Below are positions 1-7,572 of a stretch of DNA of 64,000 nucleotides, in pieces; the first letter of the stretch is position 1; every line of letters starts with the position of its first letter. Source of the stretch: Pseudarthrobacter sp. NBSH8 (GTDB lineage Bacteria > Actinomycetota > Actinomycetes > Actinomycetales > Micrococcaceae); the NCBI RefSeq assembly GCF_014217545.1, contig NZ_CP043178.1:1550001-1614000 (forward strand), written 5' to 3'. The notes below the pieces were generated by a model. The model ran no database searches. It had not been told where the DNA came from and was given only the letters and a program-made list of their open reading frames with translations. The translations under genes and the position numbers were made by a program.

Positions 1-950
1 GAGAAGGACGACATTACGGCTGTGGGATTGTTGGTGCGGGCGATGACCTCGGTGTGGTTCTGCTGTCCTGCGGGGGCTGCTGCCGGTGGCATGAGGTCCA
101 GTTCGGCGTCCGTGAGATTGGTCCTGATGTGGCGCAGTTCCTGCAGCAGGGCGTTGCCGTCGACGGGGCGGTTCTCGGGATCGTTTGCGGTGCACCACTG
201 GACGAGTTCATCCACTTCGGCGGCGAGGCCGGGCACCAAGGCCGAGGGCGGACTGACTGTTTCATTCACGTGCTTGTACGCAACCTGGATGGGGACCTCG
301 CCGTCGTACGGCTGCTGGCCGGTCAACATCTCAAAGAGCATGATGCCCACGGAGTAGATATCGCTCCGGGTATCAGCCTGTTTTCCGAGCACAAGCTCGG
401 GCGAGAGGTAACCCACGGTACCGATGAGTGTCCCGGTGCTCGTGGACGTCGTCACCGCACGGGCCAGCCCGAAGTCGCCGATCTTGATCCGGCCGTCGTC
501 CGCGATCAGGACGTTCTCCGGTTTCACATCCCGGTGGATCAGCCCCGCAGCGTGGGCCGCGCCGAGGCCTTGCACTACCGGATCAATCAGGGCGAGGGCC
601 AGCCGGGGAGGCAGTGCACCTCTGGATCTGATGACGTCCCGGAGGGTGTGGCCCTTGATGTGTTCCATTACCAGATAGGCCGTCTGGCCGTCGTTGCCCT
701 GGTCCAGGACTCCCACAACGTGGGCGTGGGACAGCTTCGCGGCGGCCTTCGCCTCGCGGCCCAGCCGGTCCAGGAACGTCTCGTCGGTGGCGAGGTGGGG
801 ATGGAGGACCTTCAGGGCAACATCGCGTTCCAGCCGGAGGTCCGTTGCCAGATATACCGTCGACATGCCGCCGCGCGCAAGTTTAGAGCGGACGGCGTAG
901 CGGTTGTCCACCAGCGTTCCAACGAGAAGGTCTGACACTTGTTCCTGCAC
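1..950 (-). CDS. pknL: PknL-type Ser/Thr protein kinase, 3' part beyond window
   Basis: Hanks-type serine/threonine kinase; only the first ~316 residues are inside the window and the gene runs off the left edge. Visible: Gly-rich loop LARGGMSTVYLA (residues ~24-35), ATP lysine K47 in VALKV, catalytic loop HRDVKPEN (139-146), DFG (159-161) and the activation-segment end GTVGYLSPE. All catalytic residues are intact. A Pro/Ala/Gln-rich linker starts at the cut, so a membrane segment or PASTA repeats cannot be judged. GTG 950 is chosen because TAGTAT (962..957) lies six bases upstream, the spacing of a leaderless promoter; GTG 938, preceded by AGGA, is the alternative. The name rests on the family match and on the Rv2175c-like gene at 2685, whose M. 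tuberculosis homologue is a PknL substrate. Confidence 0.85.
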   Translation of the reverse strand, partial: MQEQVSDLLVGTLVDNRYAVRSKLARGGMSTVYLATDLRLERDVALKVLHPHLATDETFLDRLGREAKAAAKLSHAHVVGVLDQGNDGQTAYLVMEHIKGHTLRDVIRSRGALPPRLALALIDPVVQGLGAAHAAGLIHRDVKPENVLIADDGRIKIGDFGLARAVTTSTSTGTLIGTVGYLSPELVLGKQADTRSDIYSVGIMLFEMLTGQQPYDGEVPIQVAYKHVNETVSPPSALVPGLAAEVDELVQWCTANDPENRPVDGNALLQELRHIRTNLTDAELDLMPPAAAPAGQQNHTEVIARTNNPTAVMSSF

Positions 951-975
951 CCTACGATACTAATCCCGCATGGAA

Positions 976-1008
976 AAGGGTCCGAACCGACGTGCGGTCC
1001 GGACCCTT
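976..1008 (-). terminator. Rho-independent terminator of the LysM gene
   Basis: Inverted repeat with arms 976-989 and 995-1008 (14 bp, one A.C mismatch, 5-nt loop). Read on the minus strand it is followed by a T-rich tract. It lies downstream of the LysM gene and just upstream of the kinase promoter, so it should insulate the two minus-strand genes. Confidence 0.8.
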
Positions 1009-1064
1009 ATCGTTATCCCCGGGCTGGCTTCAGCAAGCCCGCGGGGGAGCTGTTATGCGGTGGT

Positions 1065-2444
1065 TTAGCCGAAGTTCTTTTGGTGCGCCTTGATCGCAGC
1101 TACGTAGGCCTTGGTGTCGTCGTACATACCGTATTTGCTGACCGAGTACTGGCCCTGGTAGTACCCCGCTATGGCTGTGTCCTCGTCCTTGCTGGTGGCG
1201 ATGAGGCGCTTGATGATCGCCACGCCGGCCGTTGCGTTGTCGTAGGGGTCCAGCAGGTTGAGCTTCCGCCCTACGAGGTCTGACGCCCACTGCCCGGAGG
1301 AGGGGATGACCTGCATGGTGCCGATCGCGTTGGCCGGTGACACCGCTCGCTGGTCAAAGCCGGACTCCTGTTGCGCGAAGGCCAGAGCCAGGGTGGGGTC
1401 TACCCCCAACTGGCGGGCCGTGTCGGCCACAATTGCGCGCATCTCAGCCCGGGACGGTACGGGAGAGGCGTTCAGCAAGGCCTTGTTTTCGTTGGCGGAG
1501 CTCACAACGGCCGCGGGGTAGGTGAAGCCCAGGAAGGAGCTCGCTACCAGTGGAGCGGCGGGGGCCGCGGGGGCAGCCGGGGTGGAGGAAGCGGGCTGGA
1601 TGGAGGCGCCCGGAATGACCAGCTTGTTGCCGGGGTAGATGACAGTACTCATGCTCAGCTGGTTGGCCGCCAGGATGTCCGAGAGCTTGACGCCGTGCCG
1701 GGAGGCGATCGCTGACAGGGTGTCCCCGGCCTTGATCGTGTATGAACCGCCGGGAGCTGGTGCGGGAGCTGGTGCGACGGGAGCGGAAGTAGGCTGGACT
1801 GCTGCAGCCGGTGCTGCAGCAGCACCCGCGCCCACGTTGATCTTCTGGCCCGGGTAGATGATGGAGCGCATGTTCAGGCCGTTCCAGCTGAAAACATCGG
1901 ACAAGCTGACGTTGTGCCGGGCCGCGATGGCGCCGAGTGTATCGCCGGCTTTTACCGTGTAGCTGCCTCCGGCATTGGCCGGAGCGGCCGCGGTGGGGGC
2001 CGCCGGGGCCGGAGCAGGCGCAGCGGGGGAACCCGAGCCGGACAGCTTGATCTTCTGGCCGGGGTAAATAATGGTGTTCGTCTGGAGGTTGTTGAGCTTG
2101 AGGACTTCGTACGTGTCCAGCCCGAACTTGCCGGCAATTCCGCTGATGGTGTCGCCGCGGGCGATGGTGTATTCCGCGGGCGCCGCCGGCTGCATGGGCT
2201 GGAAGGCAGCCGGAATAGTAGTGGAGACGGAAGCCGCCGGGATCAGGCCAACTTTCGTTTCGGCCGCTTGGGCTTTCATCGCGGCGGCAAGGGTTGCCGG
2301 GATTGCGCGTGCAGGTGCCTCTGCCGCAGCAGGCTGGGCGAGGGCCAACGACGACAAGACAACCGCAGGGAGGGCCGCCGTGGTGACAGCAATCATGGGC
2401 AGGCTCTGCCTCGGGGGCTGTTTTGGCGAGCGGGACGTCGTCAT
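1065..2444 (-). CDS. Secreted triple-LysM lytic transglycosylase
   Basis: 459-residue exported peptidoglycan-binding hydrolase. A signal peptide (hydrophobic AVTTAALPAVVLSSLALA, then an AxA-type cut in QPAAAEAPA) is followed by three LysM repeats, each starting YT(I/V)xxGDTxxxIA and ending IYPG(Q/N)K, joined by Ala/Pro-rich linkers. The last ~120 residues are an SLT-type transglycosylase fold with the catalytic Glu in AFAQQESGFDQRAVS and the motif AIGTMQVIP. It should bind glycan strands outside the membrane and cleave them. ATG 2444 is chosen for the GAGG site ahead of it; an in-frame TTG at 2465 exists. Upstream lies a periodic array (2489-2551) with a possible -10 TAGCAT (2487..2482). The gene sits between a PknL-type kinase and its likely substrate, which suggests a shared cell wall role. 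Confidence 0.88.
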   Translation of the reverse strand: MTTSRSPKQPPRQSLPMIAVTTAALPAVVLSSLALAQPAAAEAPARAIPATLAAAMKAQAAETKVGLIPAASVSTTIPAAFQPMQPAAPAEYTIARGDTISGIAGKFGLDTYEVLKLNNLQTNTIIYPGQKIKLSGSGSPAAPAPAPAAPTAAAPANAGGSYTVKAGDTLGAIAARHNVSLSDVFSWNGLNMRSIIYPGQKINVGAGAAAAPAAAVQPTSAPVAPAPAPAPGGSYTIKAGDTLSAIASRHGVKLSDILAANQLSMSTVIYPGNKLVIPGASIQPASSTPAAPAAPAAPLVASSFLGFTYPAAVVSSANENKALLNASPVPSRAEMRAIVADTARQLGVDPTLALAFAQQESGFDQRAVSPANAIGTMQVIPSSGQWASDLVGRKLNLLDPYDNATAGVAIIKRLIATSKDEDTAIAGYYQGQYSVSKYGMYDDTKAYVAAIKAHQKNFG

Positions 2445-2488
2445 GGAAAGATTCCTCTTCTTCAACTGCCGTGGGCGGGAGATGCTAT

Positions 2489-2551
2489 GTGACTATTGAT
2501 ACTAATGTTACTCAAGTTATTAGTGTTACAAATGTGATCTATGTGAATCTC
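2489..2551 (-). promoter_or_regulatory. Seven-unit 9-bp-periodic GTNAC-like array upstream of the LysM gene
   Basis: On the + strand 5-mers recur exactly every 9 bp: GTGAC 2489, GATAC 2498, GTTAC 2507, GTTAT 2516, GTTAC 2525, GTGAT 2534, GTGAA 2543. Read toward the gene (minus strand) they are GTCAC/GTAAC-like boxes. The array ends next to a candidate -10 TAGCAT (2487..2482), so it covers the -35 region, where a response regulator binding direct repeats would sit. MtrA, which controls cell wall hydrolases in actinobacteria and binds 9-bp direct repeats of GTCACA type in mycobacteria, is the obvious candidate; this is inference. Confidence 0.65.
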
Positions 2552-2684
2552 TCATGAAATGTCCCTTAGCACAAGAATTCCGACGCAACTGGGATAAAGA
2601 GTTTTGTGGAGTGTTGCATAATTCGCGGCAATGGCAGCCAAGGCCGACTAGGCGGCAGGGGTCCGGCCGTGGCAACCTTGATCC

Positions 2685-3038
2685 GTGAGTAACGTAGAAA
2701 GCCTTGTGGGCGAGTGGCTGCCCCTGCCGGATGTCGCGCAGATGTTGGACGTTTCTATTACGAGAGTCCATGGCCTTATTGATGAACGCGCCTTGGCGGC
2801 CCTGCGGGTCGGGGAACGGCGAATACGGTCAGTTCCAGCCGCGTTTATCCTGGACGGCCAGGTTGTTGACAGCCTCAAGGGGACCATTGTGGTCCTGGCG
2901 GACGCCGGCTATTCCGACGAGGACCTGATCGTCTGGCTGTTCACCCCCGACGAGTCGCTCCGGGGACGGCCAATTGATGCCTTGCGGGAAGGCCGCAAGA
3001 CGGAAATCAGGCGCCGGGCTCAGACTCTGGCCTGGTAA
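2685..3038 (+). CDS. Rv2175c-like winged-helix DNA-binding protein
   Basis: 117-residue cytoplasmic protein with an N-terminal helix-turn-helix (LPDVAQMLDVSITRVHGLI, residues ~11-29), a basic wing (RVGERRIRSVP) and a C-terminal helical part with WLFTPDESL and RPIDAL. The order of these blocks matches M. tuberculosis Rv2175c, a DNA-binding protein phosphorylated by PknL. The long Thr-bearing N-terminal tail of the mycobacterial protein is missing, so a different site may be phosphorylated here. GTG 2685 has no clear ribosome site; CAACCT six bases upstream is a poor -10 match, so the start is moderately certain. It is convergent with the polyprenyl synthase gene. Confidence 0.75.
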   Translation: MSNVESLVGEWLPLPDVAQMLDVSITRVHGLIDERALAALRVGERRIRSVPAAFILDGQVVDSLKGTIVVLADAGYSDEDLIVWLFTPDESLRGRPIDALREGRKTEIRRRAQTLAW

Positions 3039-3047
3039 ACAACACAA

Positions 3048-3071
3048 CGGGCCCGGTCGACGCCGGGCCCG
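3048..3071. terminator. Bidirectional hairpin between convergent genes
   Basis: Perfect 9-bp stem (3048-3056 with 3063-3071, 6-nt loop). On the minus strand it is followed by the T-rich TTGTGTTGTT. It separates the Rv2175c-like gene from the polyprenyl synthase, which is read toward it. Confidence 0.7.
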
Positions 3072-3098
3072 CAGCTGCTGCAAAGACCAGGACCGATG

Positions 3099-4193
3099 TC
3101 AGGACGCGCGGCTGACCGTGGCTTCCGCCAGCTTCCGCAGTGCGGTCTTGGGCAGTTCGTCCAGCGGCAGCTGTTCCAGCGCGTTATACGCCGCGGCGCC
3201 GAATTCGTTGATCAGCACTTCCGTCGCCTGAAGCGCCCCCGACTCTTCGATGATCCGCCGGATCTCTGACACGTCAGCGTCGCCGAGGTCAGGGCTGCCC
3301 AGCTTCGCGTCGATAAATTCCGATTCTGACGTTGATGCCTGGCCCAGCGCGAGGGCAATGAGCACTGTCCGCTTACCTTCGCGGAGATCGTCGCCTGCCG
3401 GCTTGCCCGTAGTGACAGGGTCCCCGAAGACCCCCAGGACGTCGTCGCGCAGTTGGAACGCTTCGCCCAGCGGCAGCGCGAAGGCCGAGTAGCCCCGGAG
3501 CAAGTCGTCCGGAGCGCCCGCCAAGGCGCCGCCAAGCGCCAGCGGGTGCTCCGTGGAGTATTTGGCGGACTTGAACCTGATGATGGACCGTGCCCTCGTC
3601 ACCGCTCCGGCCCGGTCCCGGACAGGACCTGCCACTTCCTCCAGGATGTCAAGATACTGACCCGCCATAACCTCGGCACGCATGAGGTTGAAGATCAGAC
3701 GCGCCCTGCTGCCTGCAGCCGCCTGTTCGCCGATGTCCGTGAAGGCCTCCTCGCTGAAGGAGAGGCATAGATCCCCGGTGAGGATCGCGGCTGCCTGCCC
3801 AAACCGCTCGCTGTCCAGGGCCCAGCCTTGCGCGTGGTGCAGCTGGCTGAAGCGGCGATGCACGCTGGGCCCGCCACGCCGCGTGTCCGAGCGGTCAATG
3901 ATGTCGTCATGGATCAGGGCAGCTGCCTGGAAAAGTTCCAGGGCCGATCCCGCCGTCACGATTTCCTCGGCCGCCGGATCGCCGCCCGCGCCGCGCCACC
4001 CCCAGTAACACATCAGGGCGCGGAGCCTCTTGCCGCCCGTCACCAGGTTGGAAATGGAACCCATGATGGGATCGATATCGGGTGAAATGGCAGTCATGAG
4101 CGTTTGCCGGGTGGTGAGGAAGTCTGTCAGCTCACCGGCAACGGCGGCGACGAATGCAGTCTGCTCAATCCTTAACTGCTCCGAAACACTCAC
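3099..4193 (-). CDS. idsA: Polyprenyl diphosphate synthase (IdsA family)
   Basis: 364-residue trans-prenyltransferase that extends allylic diphosphates with isopentenyl diphosphate, probably to geranylgeranyl length. Visible: GGKRLRA (53-59), first Asp-rich motif DDIID (96-100) followed by RSDTRRGGPSVH, and the second Asp-rich region RDDVLGVFGD (249-258). GTG 4193 overlaps the stop of the lipoprotein gene as GTGA, so translation is coupled. In M. tuberculosis idsA2 (Rv2173) lies next to Rv2175c and pknL, as here. Product chain length cannot be read from the sequence with certainty. Confidence 0.88.
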   Translation of the reverse strand: MSVSEQLRIEQTAFVAAVAGELTDFLTTRQTLMTAISPDIDPIMGSISNLVTGGKRLRALMCYWGWRGAGGDPAAEEIVTAGSALELFQAAALIHDDIIDRSDTRRGGPSVHRRFSQLHHAQGWALDSERFGQAAAILTGDLCLSFSEEAFTDIGEQAAAGSRARLIFNLMRAEVMAGQYLDILEEVAGPVRDRAGAVTRARSIIRFKSAKYSTEHPLALGGALAGAPDDLLRGYSAFALPLGEAFQLRDDVLGVFGDPVTTGKPAGDDLREGKRTVLIALALGQASTSESEFIDAKLGSPDLGDADVSEIRRIIEESGALQATEVLINEFGAAAYNALEQLPLDELPKTALRKLAEATVSRAS

Positions 4194-4717
4194 TTGGCAA
4201 ACTCAGCAGCCACGTTTGCGCCGATGGTGAAAGTAGAAAGGCCGGCCGCTTCGACGGCGGCGATGTTGACCGTCTCGGAGTCGTTCCGGACGAAGTCTTT
4301 GGAAGCGACAGCGCCCACAGCGTCGCCGGGGACGGCTTTGAATCCCTGCGCTTCCAGGTGCTTTGTGTAGAAATCCACGACGGTGGCGGTCGGGGCGTTG
4401 ATGCTGGCCACGAGGGCCGCCGTGGCGGGCGTTGATGTCTTATCAAAGCTGCTCGAAATCACCGTGGCCCCGGGCATCAGTGGGAGCAGGGTTTCCGGGA
4501 ATCCCGCGACAATTGTCCCTACAGTGGCGGACGTTCCCGGCGACGCCGTCGGGCTCGCGGACGCGGTTATGCTGGCGCTGCCAGATGCTGGTGAGGATGT
4601 AACTGAGGAGGATGATGCCGCTCCGGGCTCTGCGGGGCTGCAGGCAGCGAGAGCCAGAATGGCGCCCGCGGCCAGTGCCGCTAATCCTGTTGGCTTAAGA
4701 CTTTTCATGACGGTCAC
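4190..4717 (-). CDS. Putative lipoprotein, unknown function
   Basis: 175-residue exported protein with a type II signal peptide: after VKSLKP-type basic start (MTVMKSLKP) a hydrophobic run ends in the lipobox LALAAC with the lipidated Cys at ~26. A Ser/Ala/Thr-rich spacer (~27-60) is followed by a small globular domain without a family I recognise (contains FPETLLPLMPGATV and DFYTKHLEAQGFKAVPGD). GTG 4717 is chosen because AGGAGG lies nine bases ahead; ATG 4708 is the alternative. The stop overlaps the idsA start, so the two are probably co-translated, though no functional link is visible. Confidence 0.75.
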   Translation of the reverse strand: MTVMKSLKPTGLAALAAGAILALAACSPAEPGAASSSSVTSSPASGSASITASASPTASPGTSATVGTIVAGFPETLLPLMPGATVISSSFDKTSTPATAALVASINAPTATVVDFYTKHLEAQGFKAVPGDAVGAVASKDFVRNDSETVNIAAVEAAGLSTFTIGANVAAEFAK

Positions 4718-4791
4718 GGGGACTGTCCTCCTGGTGTTGATGCCGGATTCAGCCTCCAGTTTAGTCAGTACCAGCCGATACAATTGCCGGT

Positions 4792-6015
4792 GTGGGACCT
4801 GAGCGGAACAACCAGTACACCGAAGCGGGTCTTCGTGAGCTCCGGCGTAACTGCATCATGCACGTGGACATGGACGCATTCTTCGTCGCAGTGGAGCTTC
4901 GCACCCGGCCAGAACTCCGCGGCAAACCGGTGATCGTCGGGTTCCCTGCGGACCGCTCGGTAGTACTCTCGGCGTCGTATGAAGCCCGGGCCTTCGGAGT
5001 GAAGTCCGCCATGCCCATGGTGGTCGCAGCCAGGATGTGCCCCAAGGCCGTCATCATTGAACCGCGCCACAAGCTGTACCACGACGTTTCCGCCCGGCTG
5101 ATGGAAATCTTCGCGTCCATCACCGATCTGGTGGAGCCGCTGAGCGTCGACGAAGCTTTTCTGGACGTCGGTGGCGCCATCCGGCGGTTGGGGCCCCCGC
5201 GCGAAATAGGTGAACTGATCCGGCGCCGGGTGGCTGCCGAATTGGGCATTACAGCCTCCGTGGGCATAGCAGCCAGTAAGTTCGTAGCCAAGATTGCTTC
5301 CACGCGTTGCAAACCTGACGGGCTGTTGCAGATCGGACCCGACGAGACAGTGCCCTACCTCCACAGCCTGCCCGTCGGGGCGTTGTGGGGCATCGGCGCC
5401 AAGACCGCGGACGTCCTTGCCCGGATGGGCATCAGGACGGTGGCGGACGTGGCTGCCACTCCGGTGTCCTCCCTGAAGAAAATGCTCGGTGCCACCGGTG
5501 AACACGTCTACCGCCTGTCGTGGGGGATCGATCCGCGGCCCGTAACCCCCGTGAGGCCTGAGAAGAGCATCGGCGCTGAAGAGACCTTCGCCGTGGATAC
5601 CGGCGACAACGCCCTGATCGCACGGGAGCTGCTGCGGCTTTCCCACAGGACGGCAGGACGGCTGCGGAGTTCGGGGATGGTGGCACGGACGGTGGCGTTG
5701 AAACTCCGGTATGCCGATTTTTCCACCATCACCAGGAGCCGCACTGTCCACGCACCTGTAGACAGTGCCCAACTGATTTATGCCGTGGCCATCCAACTCC
5801 TGGAATCGTTGGGGAGCCGGCCCATGACCGTGCGGCTTGTTGGCATCCGGGCCGAGCAGCTGGAAGACGCTGCTCACACGTCCCTTCAGCTGAGCTTTGA
5901 CCGCCGGGATGACAACTGGCGGGCAGCAGAACAGGCACTGGACGAGGTCAGCCGGAAGTTCGGAAACAAATCGATTCTCCCCGCCAGCCTGCTGGATTCC
6001 GGAAACGGGTCTTAG
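4792..6015 (+). CDS. dinB: DNA polymerase IV (Y family)
   Basis: 407-residue translesion polymerase. The palm carries the metal ligands in MHVDMDAFFVAVE (D26, D28) and PLSVDEAFLDV; a helix-hairpin-helix (WGIGAKTADVLARMGI) and the little-finger domain with EKSIGAEETF follow. No beta-clamp motif is obvious at the C terminus. GTG 4792 follows TACAAT (4779-4784) by seven bases, which fits a leaderless transcript. No SOS (LexA) box of the GAAC-N4-GTTC type was found in the short upstream gap, so damage induction is not supported. Confidence 0.92.
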   Translation: MGPERNNQYTEAGLRELRRNCIMHVDMDAFFVAVELRTRPELRGKPVIVGFPADRSVVLSASYEARAFGVKSAMPMVVAARMCPKAVIIEPRHKLYHDVSARLMEIFASITDLVEPLSVDEAFLDVGGAIRRLGPPREIGELIRRRVAAELGITASVGIAASKFVAKIASTRCKPDGLLQIGPDETVPYLHSLPVGALWGIGAKTADVLARMGIRTVADVAATPVSSLKKMLGATGEHVYRLSWGIDPRPVTPVRPEKSIGAEETFAVDTGDNALIARELLRLSHRTAGRLRSSGMVARTVALKLRYADFSTITRSRTVHAPVDSAQLIYAVAIQLLESLGSRPMTVRLVGIRAEQLEDAAHTSLQLSFDRRDDNWRAAEQALDEVSRKFGNKSILPASLLDSGNGS

Positions 6016-6056
6016 CCGGACGCCGCCACGTTGCGTGTTTGGTTCCGGGAGGTGAT

Positions 6057-6076
6057 GGCCGTCTTTCAGAACGGCC
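6057..6076 (+). terminator. Weak hairpin after dinB
   Basis: GGCCGT (6057-6062) pairs with ACGGCC (6071-6076) around an 8-nt loop, 42 bases past the dinB stop. No T-run follows. The rest of the 264-base gap to the DUF3040 gene holds an inverted repeat AACTAT/ATAGTT (6084-6089, 6102-6107) in an AT-rich patch that may be the DUF3040 promoter region. Confidence 0.35.
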
Positions 6077-6279
6077 CCCGACAAACTATCCTTATATGTA
6101 CATAGTTCTCAGTTATTGCCGGACTTCTTGGACATGCTGCAGTTCCGAAGCCCCGCATGCCGGTGTTCGCTTTCCGCCATCGTCGGCGGGGCGGGAACCT
6201 CCCGGCCATGCCGGTCGTTATCGAAGCAGTAGTACGGGATGGGACCAGCCCGGACGTTGGCCTACTTAAGGAGGTCGTG

Positions 6280-6654
6280 ATGCCGCTTTCGGAGCACGAA
6301 CAGAAGCTGCTGGAGCAGCTGGAGAAGCAGCTGCACGAAGACGATCCGAAATTCGCCAATTCCATGGGCTCGGATCCCGGCCGAACGTGGTCCACCCGTC
6401 ACATCGTGATTGGTGTGCTCTGCACCCTTGCGGGCATCGCCCTGCTCCTGGTCGGGGTCACAGTCCAGAACATCTTTGTCGGTGTCCTGGGCTTCGTAGT
6501 TATGGGTGGCGGTGTGTACTTCGCCACAATGCGCAACGCTGCCGGCGGCAAGCAGCGCTCCGCACCTGGTGCAGGTAAGTCCGGAAAGCCCAGGAGTTCA
6601 TTTATGTCCAGCCTGGAAGAGCGCTGGGACGAGCGCCGCCGCGACGAATCCTAA
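6280..6654 (+). CDS. DUF3040 membrane protein
   Basis: 124-residue protein with the hallmark DUF3040 start MPLSEHEQKLLEQLEKQL, an acidic stretch, two adjacent membrane segments (IVIGVLCTLAGIALLLVGV and IFVGVLGFVVMGGGVYFAT, ~45-85) and a basic, Arg-rich tail ending WDERRRDES. ATG 6280 has an excellent AAGGAGG site; longer readings lack one. The family is actinobacterial and typically sits just upstream of mraZ, as here; its function is unknown, and a role near the division machinery is inference from position. Confidence 0.85.
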   Translation: MPLSEHEQKLLEQLEKQLHEDDPKFANSMGSDPGRTWSTRHIVIGVLCTLAGIALLLVGVTVQNIFVGVLGFVVMGGGVYFATMRNAAGGKQRSAPGAGKSGKPRSSFMSSLEERWDERRRDES

Positions 6655-6735
6655 GGCAGCGCCTGTAAGTCCGGTGCCATGGCCTTAGGTTCAGGCCTGC
6701 CCTCCATTTCGCTCCCCACGGTCAGGATGACCGCA

Positions 6736-6765
6736 GCAGAAGACCCGCCACGGCGGGTCTTCTGC
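6736..6765 (+). terminator. Strong terminator after DUF3040 gene
   Basis: Perfect 13-bp stem (6736-6748 with 6753-6765) with a 4-nt CACG loop followed by GTTT. It separates the DUF3040 gene from the mraZ control region. Confidence 0.85.
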
Positions 6766-6788
6766 GTTTAACCGCAGCAAGTAGCAGC

Positions 6789-6900
6789 CGGTGCCCTTTT
6801 GCGCGCTCAAAACGACCCCTGCTGCGGCCTGGATGGGCGGCCGGACGCCCGCGGATGCGCCGGCTGGGCCCGTTTTGAGCCTGGCGGCGGCAGGGCACCG
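6789..6900. other. Nested inverted repeats upstream of the mraZ promoter
   Basis: Two nested inverted repeats: CGGTGCCCT (6789-6797) with AGGGCACCG (6892-6900), and inside it GCTCAAAACG (6805-6814) with CGTTTTGAGC (6871-6880). A further small hairpin GGGCG/CGCCC (6835-6839, 6846-6850) sits in the centre. The element fills much of the 350-base gene-free stretch between the DUF3040 terminator and mraZ. Open frames across it look like GC-rich noise, without a ribosome site. It could be a small RNA, a repeat element or chance structure; strand unknown. Confidence 0.4.
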
Positions 6901-7021
6901 CCGTCGGGCACTTATGGTTCCAGCCGATACGGCCACGGACCCTCCACTTCCATCCACCTCCAGCTCGCACGCCATTTGGGGGACAGTGGCCTGAAAGGGG
7001 GGAATATTGGCCTGATTCGCG

Positions 7022-7053
7022 TTGACTGTGGTGGAAAGTGGAGTAATGTGGAG
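7022..7053 (+). promoter_or_regulatory. mraZ promoter overlapped by MraZ-type TGG repeats
   Basis: TTGACT (7022-7027) and TAATGT (7044-7049), 16 bases apart, form a plausible promoter. Over it lie three direct repeats with TGG at 7029, 7039 and 7049, a strict 10-bp period. E. coli MraZ binds TGGGN repeats separated by 5 nt in its own promoter, so autoregulation by MraZ is the straightforward reading. The leader to the mraZ GTG is about 65 bases. Confidence 0.7.
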
Positions 7054-7119
7054 GACATAAGAGGGTAGTTGCAACACAGGGGATATTGCAGTTCCTGACG
7101 GCAGACGGGCGGTGGGCCA

Positions 7120-7548
7120 GTGTTTCTGGGCACACACTCGCCACGTCTGGACGAAAAGGGCCGAATTATCCTCCCCGCGAAGTTCCGTGAGGAGCTTGCC
7201 AGCGGACTTGTTCTCACCAGGGGACAGGAACGTTGCATTTACGTCTTCAGTGAGCAGGAATTTGCACGTGTCCACGAGCAAATGCGGGAGGCGCCCATTT
7301 CCTCCAAGCAGGCCCGGGACTACATCCGCGTCTTTCTCTCTGGAGCCTCTGACGAGGTACCTGACAAGCAGGGGCGCATAACCATTCCGGCCGCGCTCCG
7401 GGAGTACGCAGGCCTCGGCCGGGAACTGGCCGTCATCGGTGCAGGAACCCGGGCCGAGATCTGGGATGCCCAGGCCTGGAACGAGTACCTCGCGGAGAAG
7501 GAAACCGCCTTCTCCGAAACCGACGACGCCATTCCGGGAATCCTGTGA
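7120..7548 (+). CDS. mraZ: Transcriptional regulator MraZ
   Basis: 142-residue AbrB-like protein with two SpoVT/AbrB motifs: [18 protein letters not shown] near the N terminus and [18 protein letters not shown] in the middle. It forms a ring-shaped oligomer that represses the dcw operon in other bacteria. First gene of the division cluster, with matching direct repeats at 7029-7053. GTG 7120 is chosen because the protein starts [11 protein letters not shown] as in the family; its ribosome site is weak. Confidence 0.95.
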   Translation: MFLGTHSPRLDEKGRIILPAKFREELASGLVLTRGQERCIYVFSEQEFARVHEQMREAPISSKQARDYIRVFLSGASDEVPDKQGRITIPAALREYAGLGRELAVIGAGTRAEIWDAQAWNEYLAEKETAFSETDDAIPGIL

Positions 7549-7572
7549 TCCCCTGAACGGCCCGGCGGAATC

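Noticed and set aside
4718..4791. LexA/SOS box for dinB
   Set aside because: No GAAC-N4-GTTC type sequence in the gap.
4765..6084. Minus-strand frame of ~439 codons opposite dinB
   Set aside because: Shadow of dinB; no family motif and no start signal.
6799..7068. Small + strand frame (~89 codons) before mraZ
   Set aside because: Runs over the inverted repeats and the mraZ promoter repeats, lacks a ribosome site and has noise-like composition.
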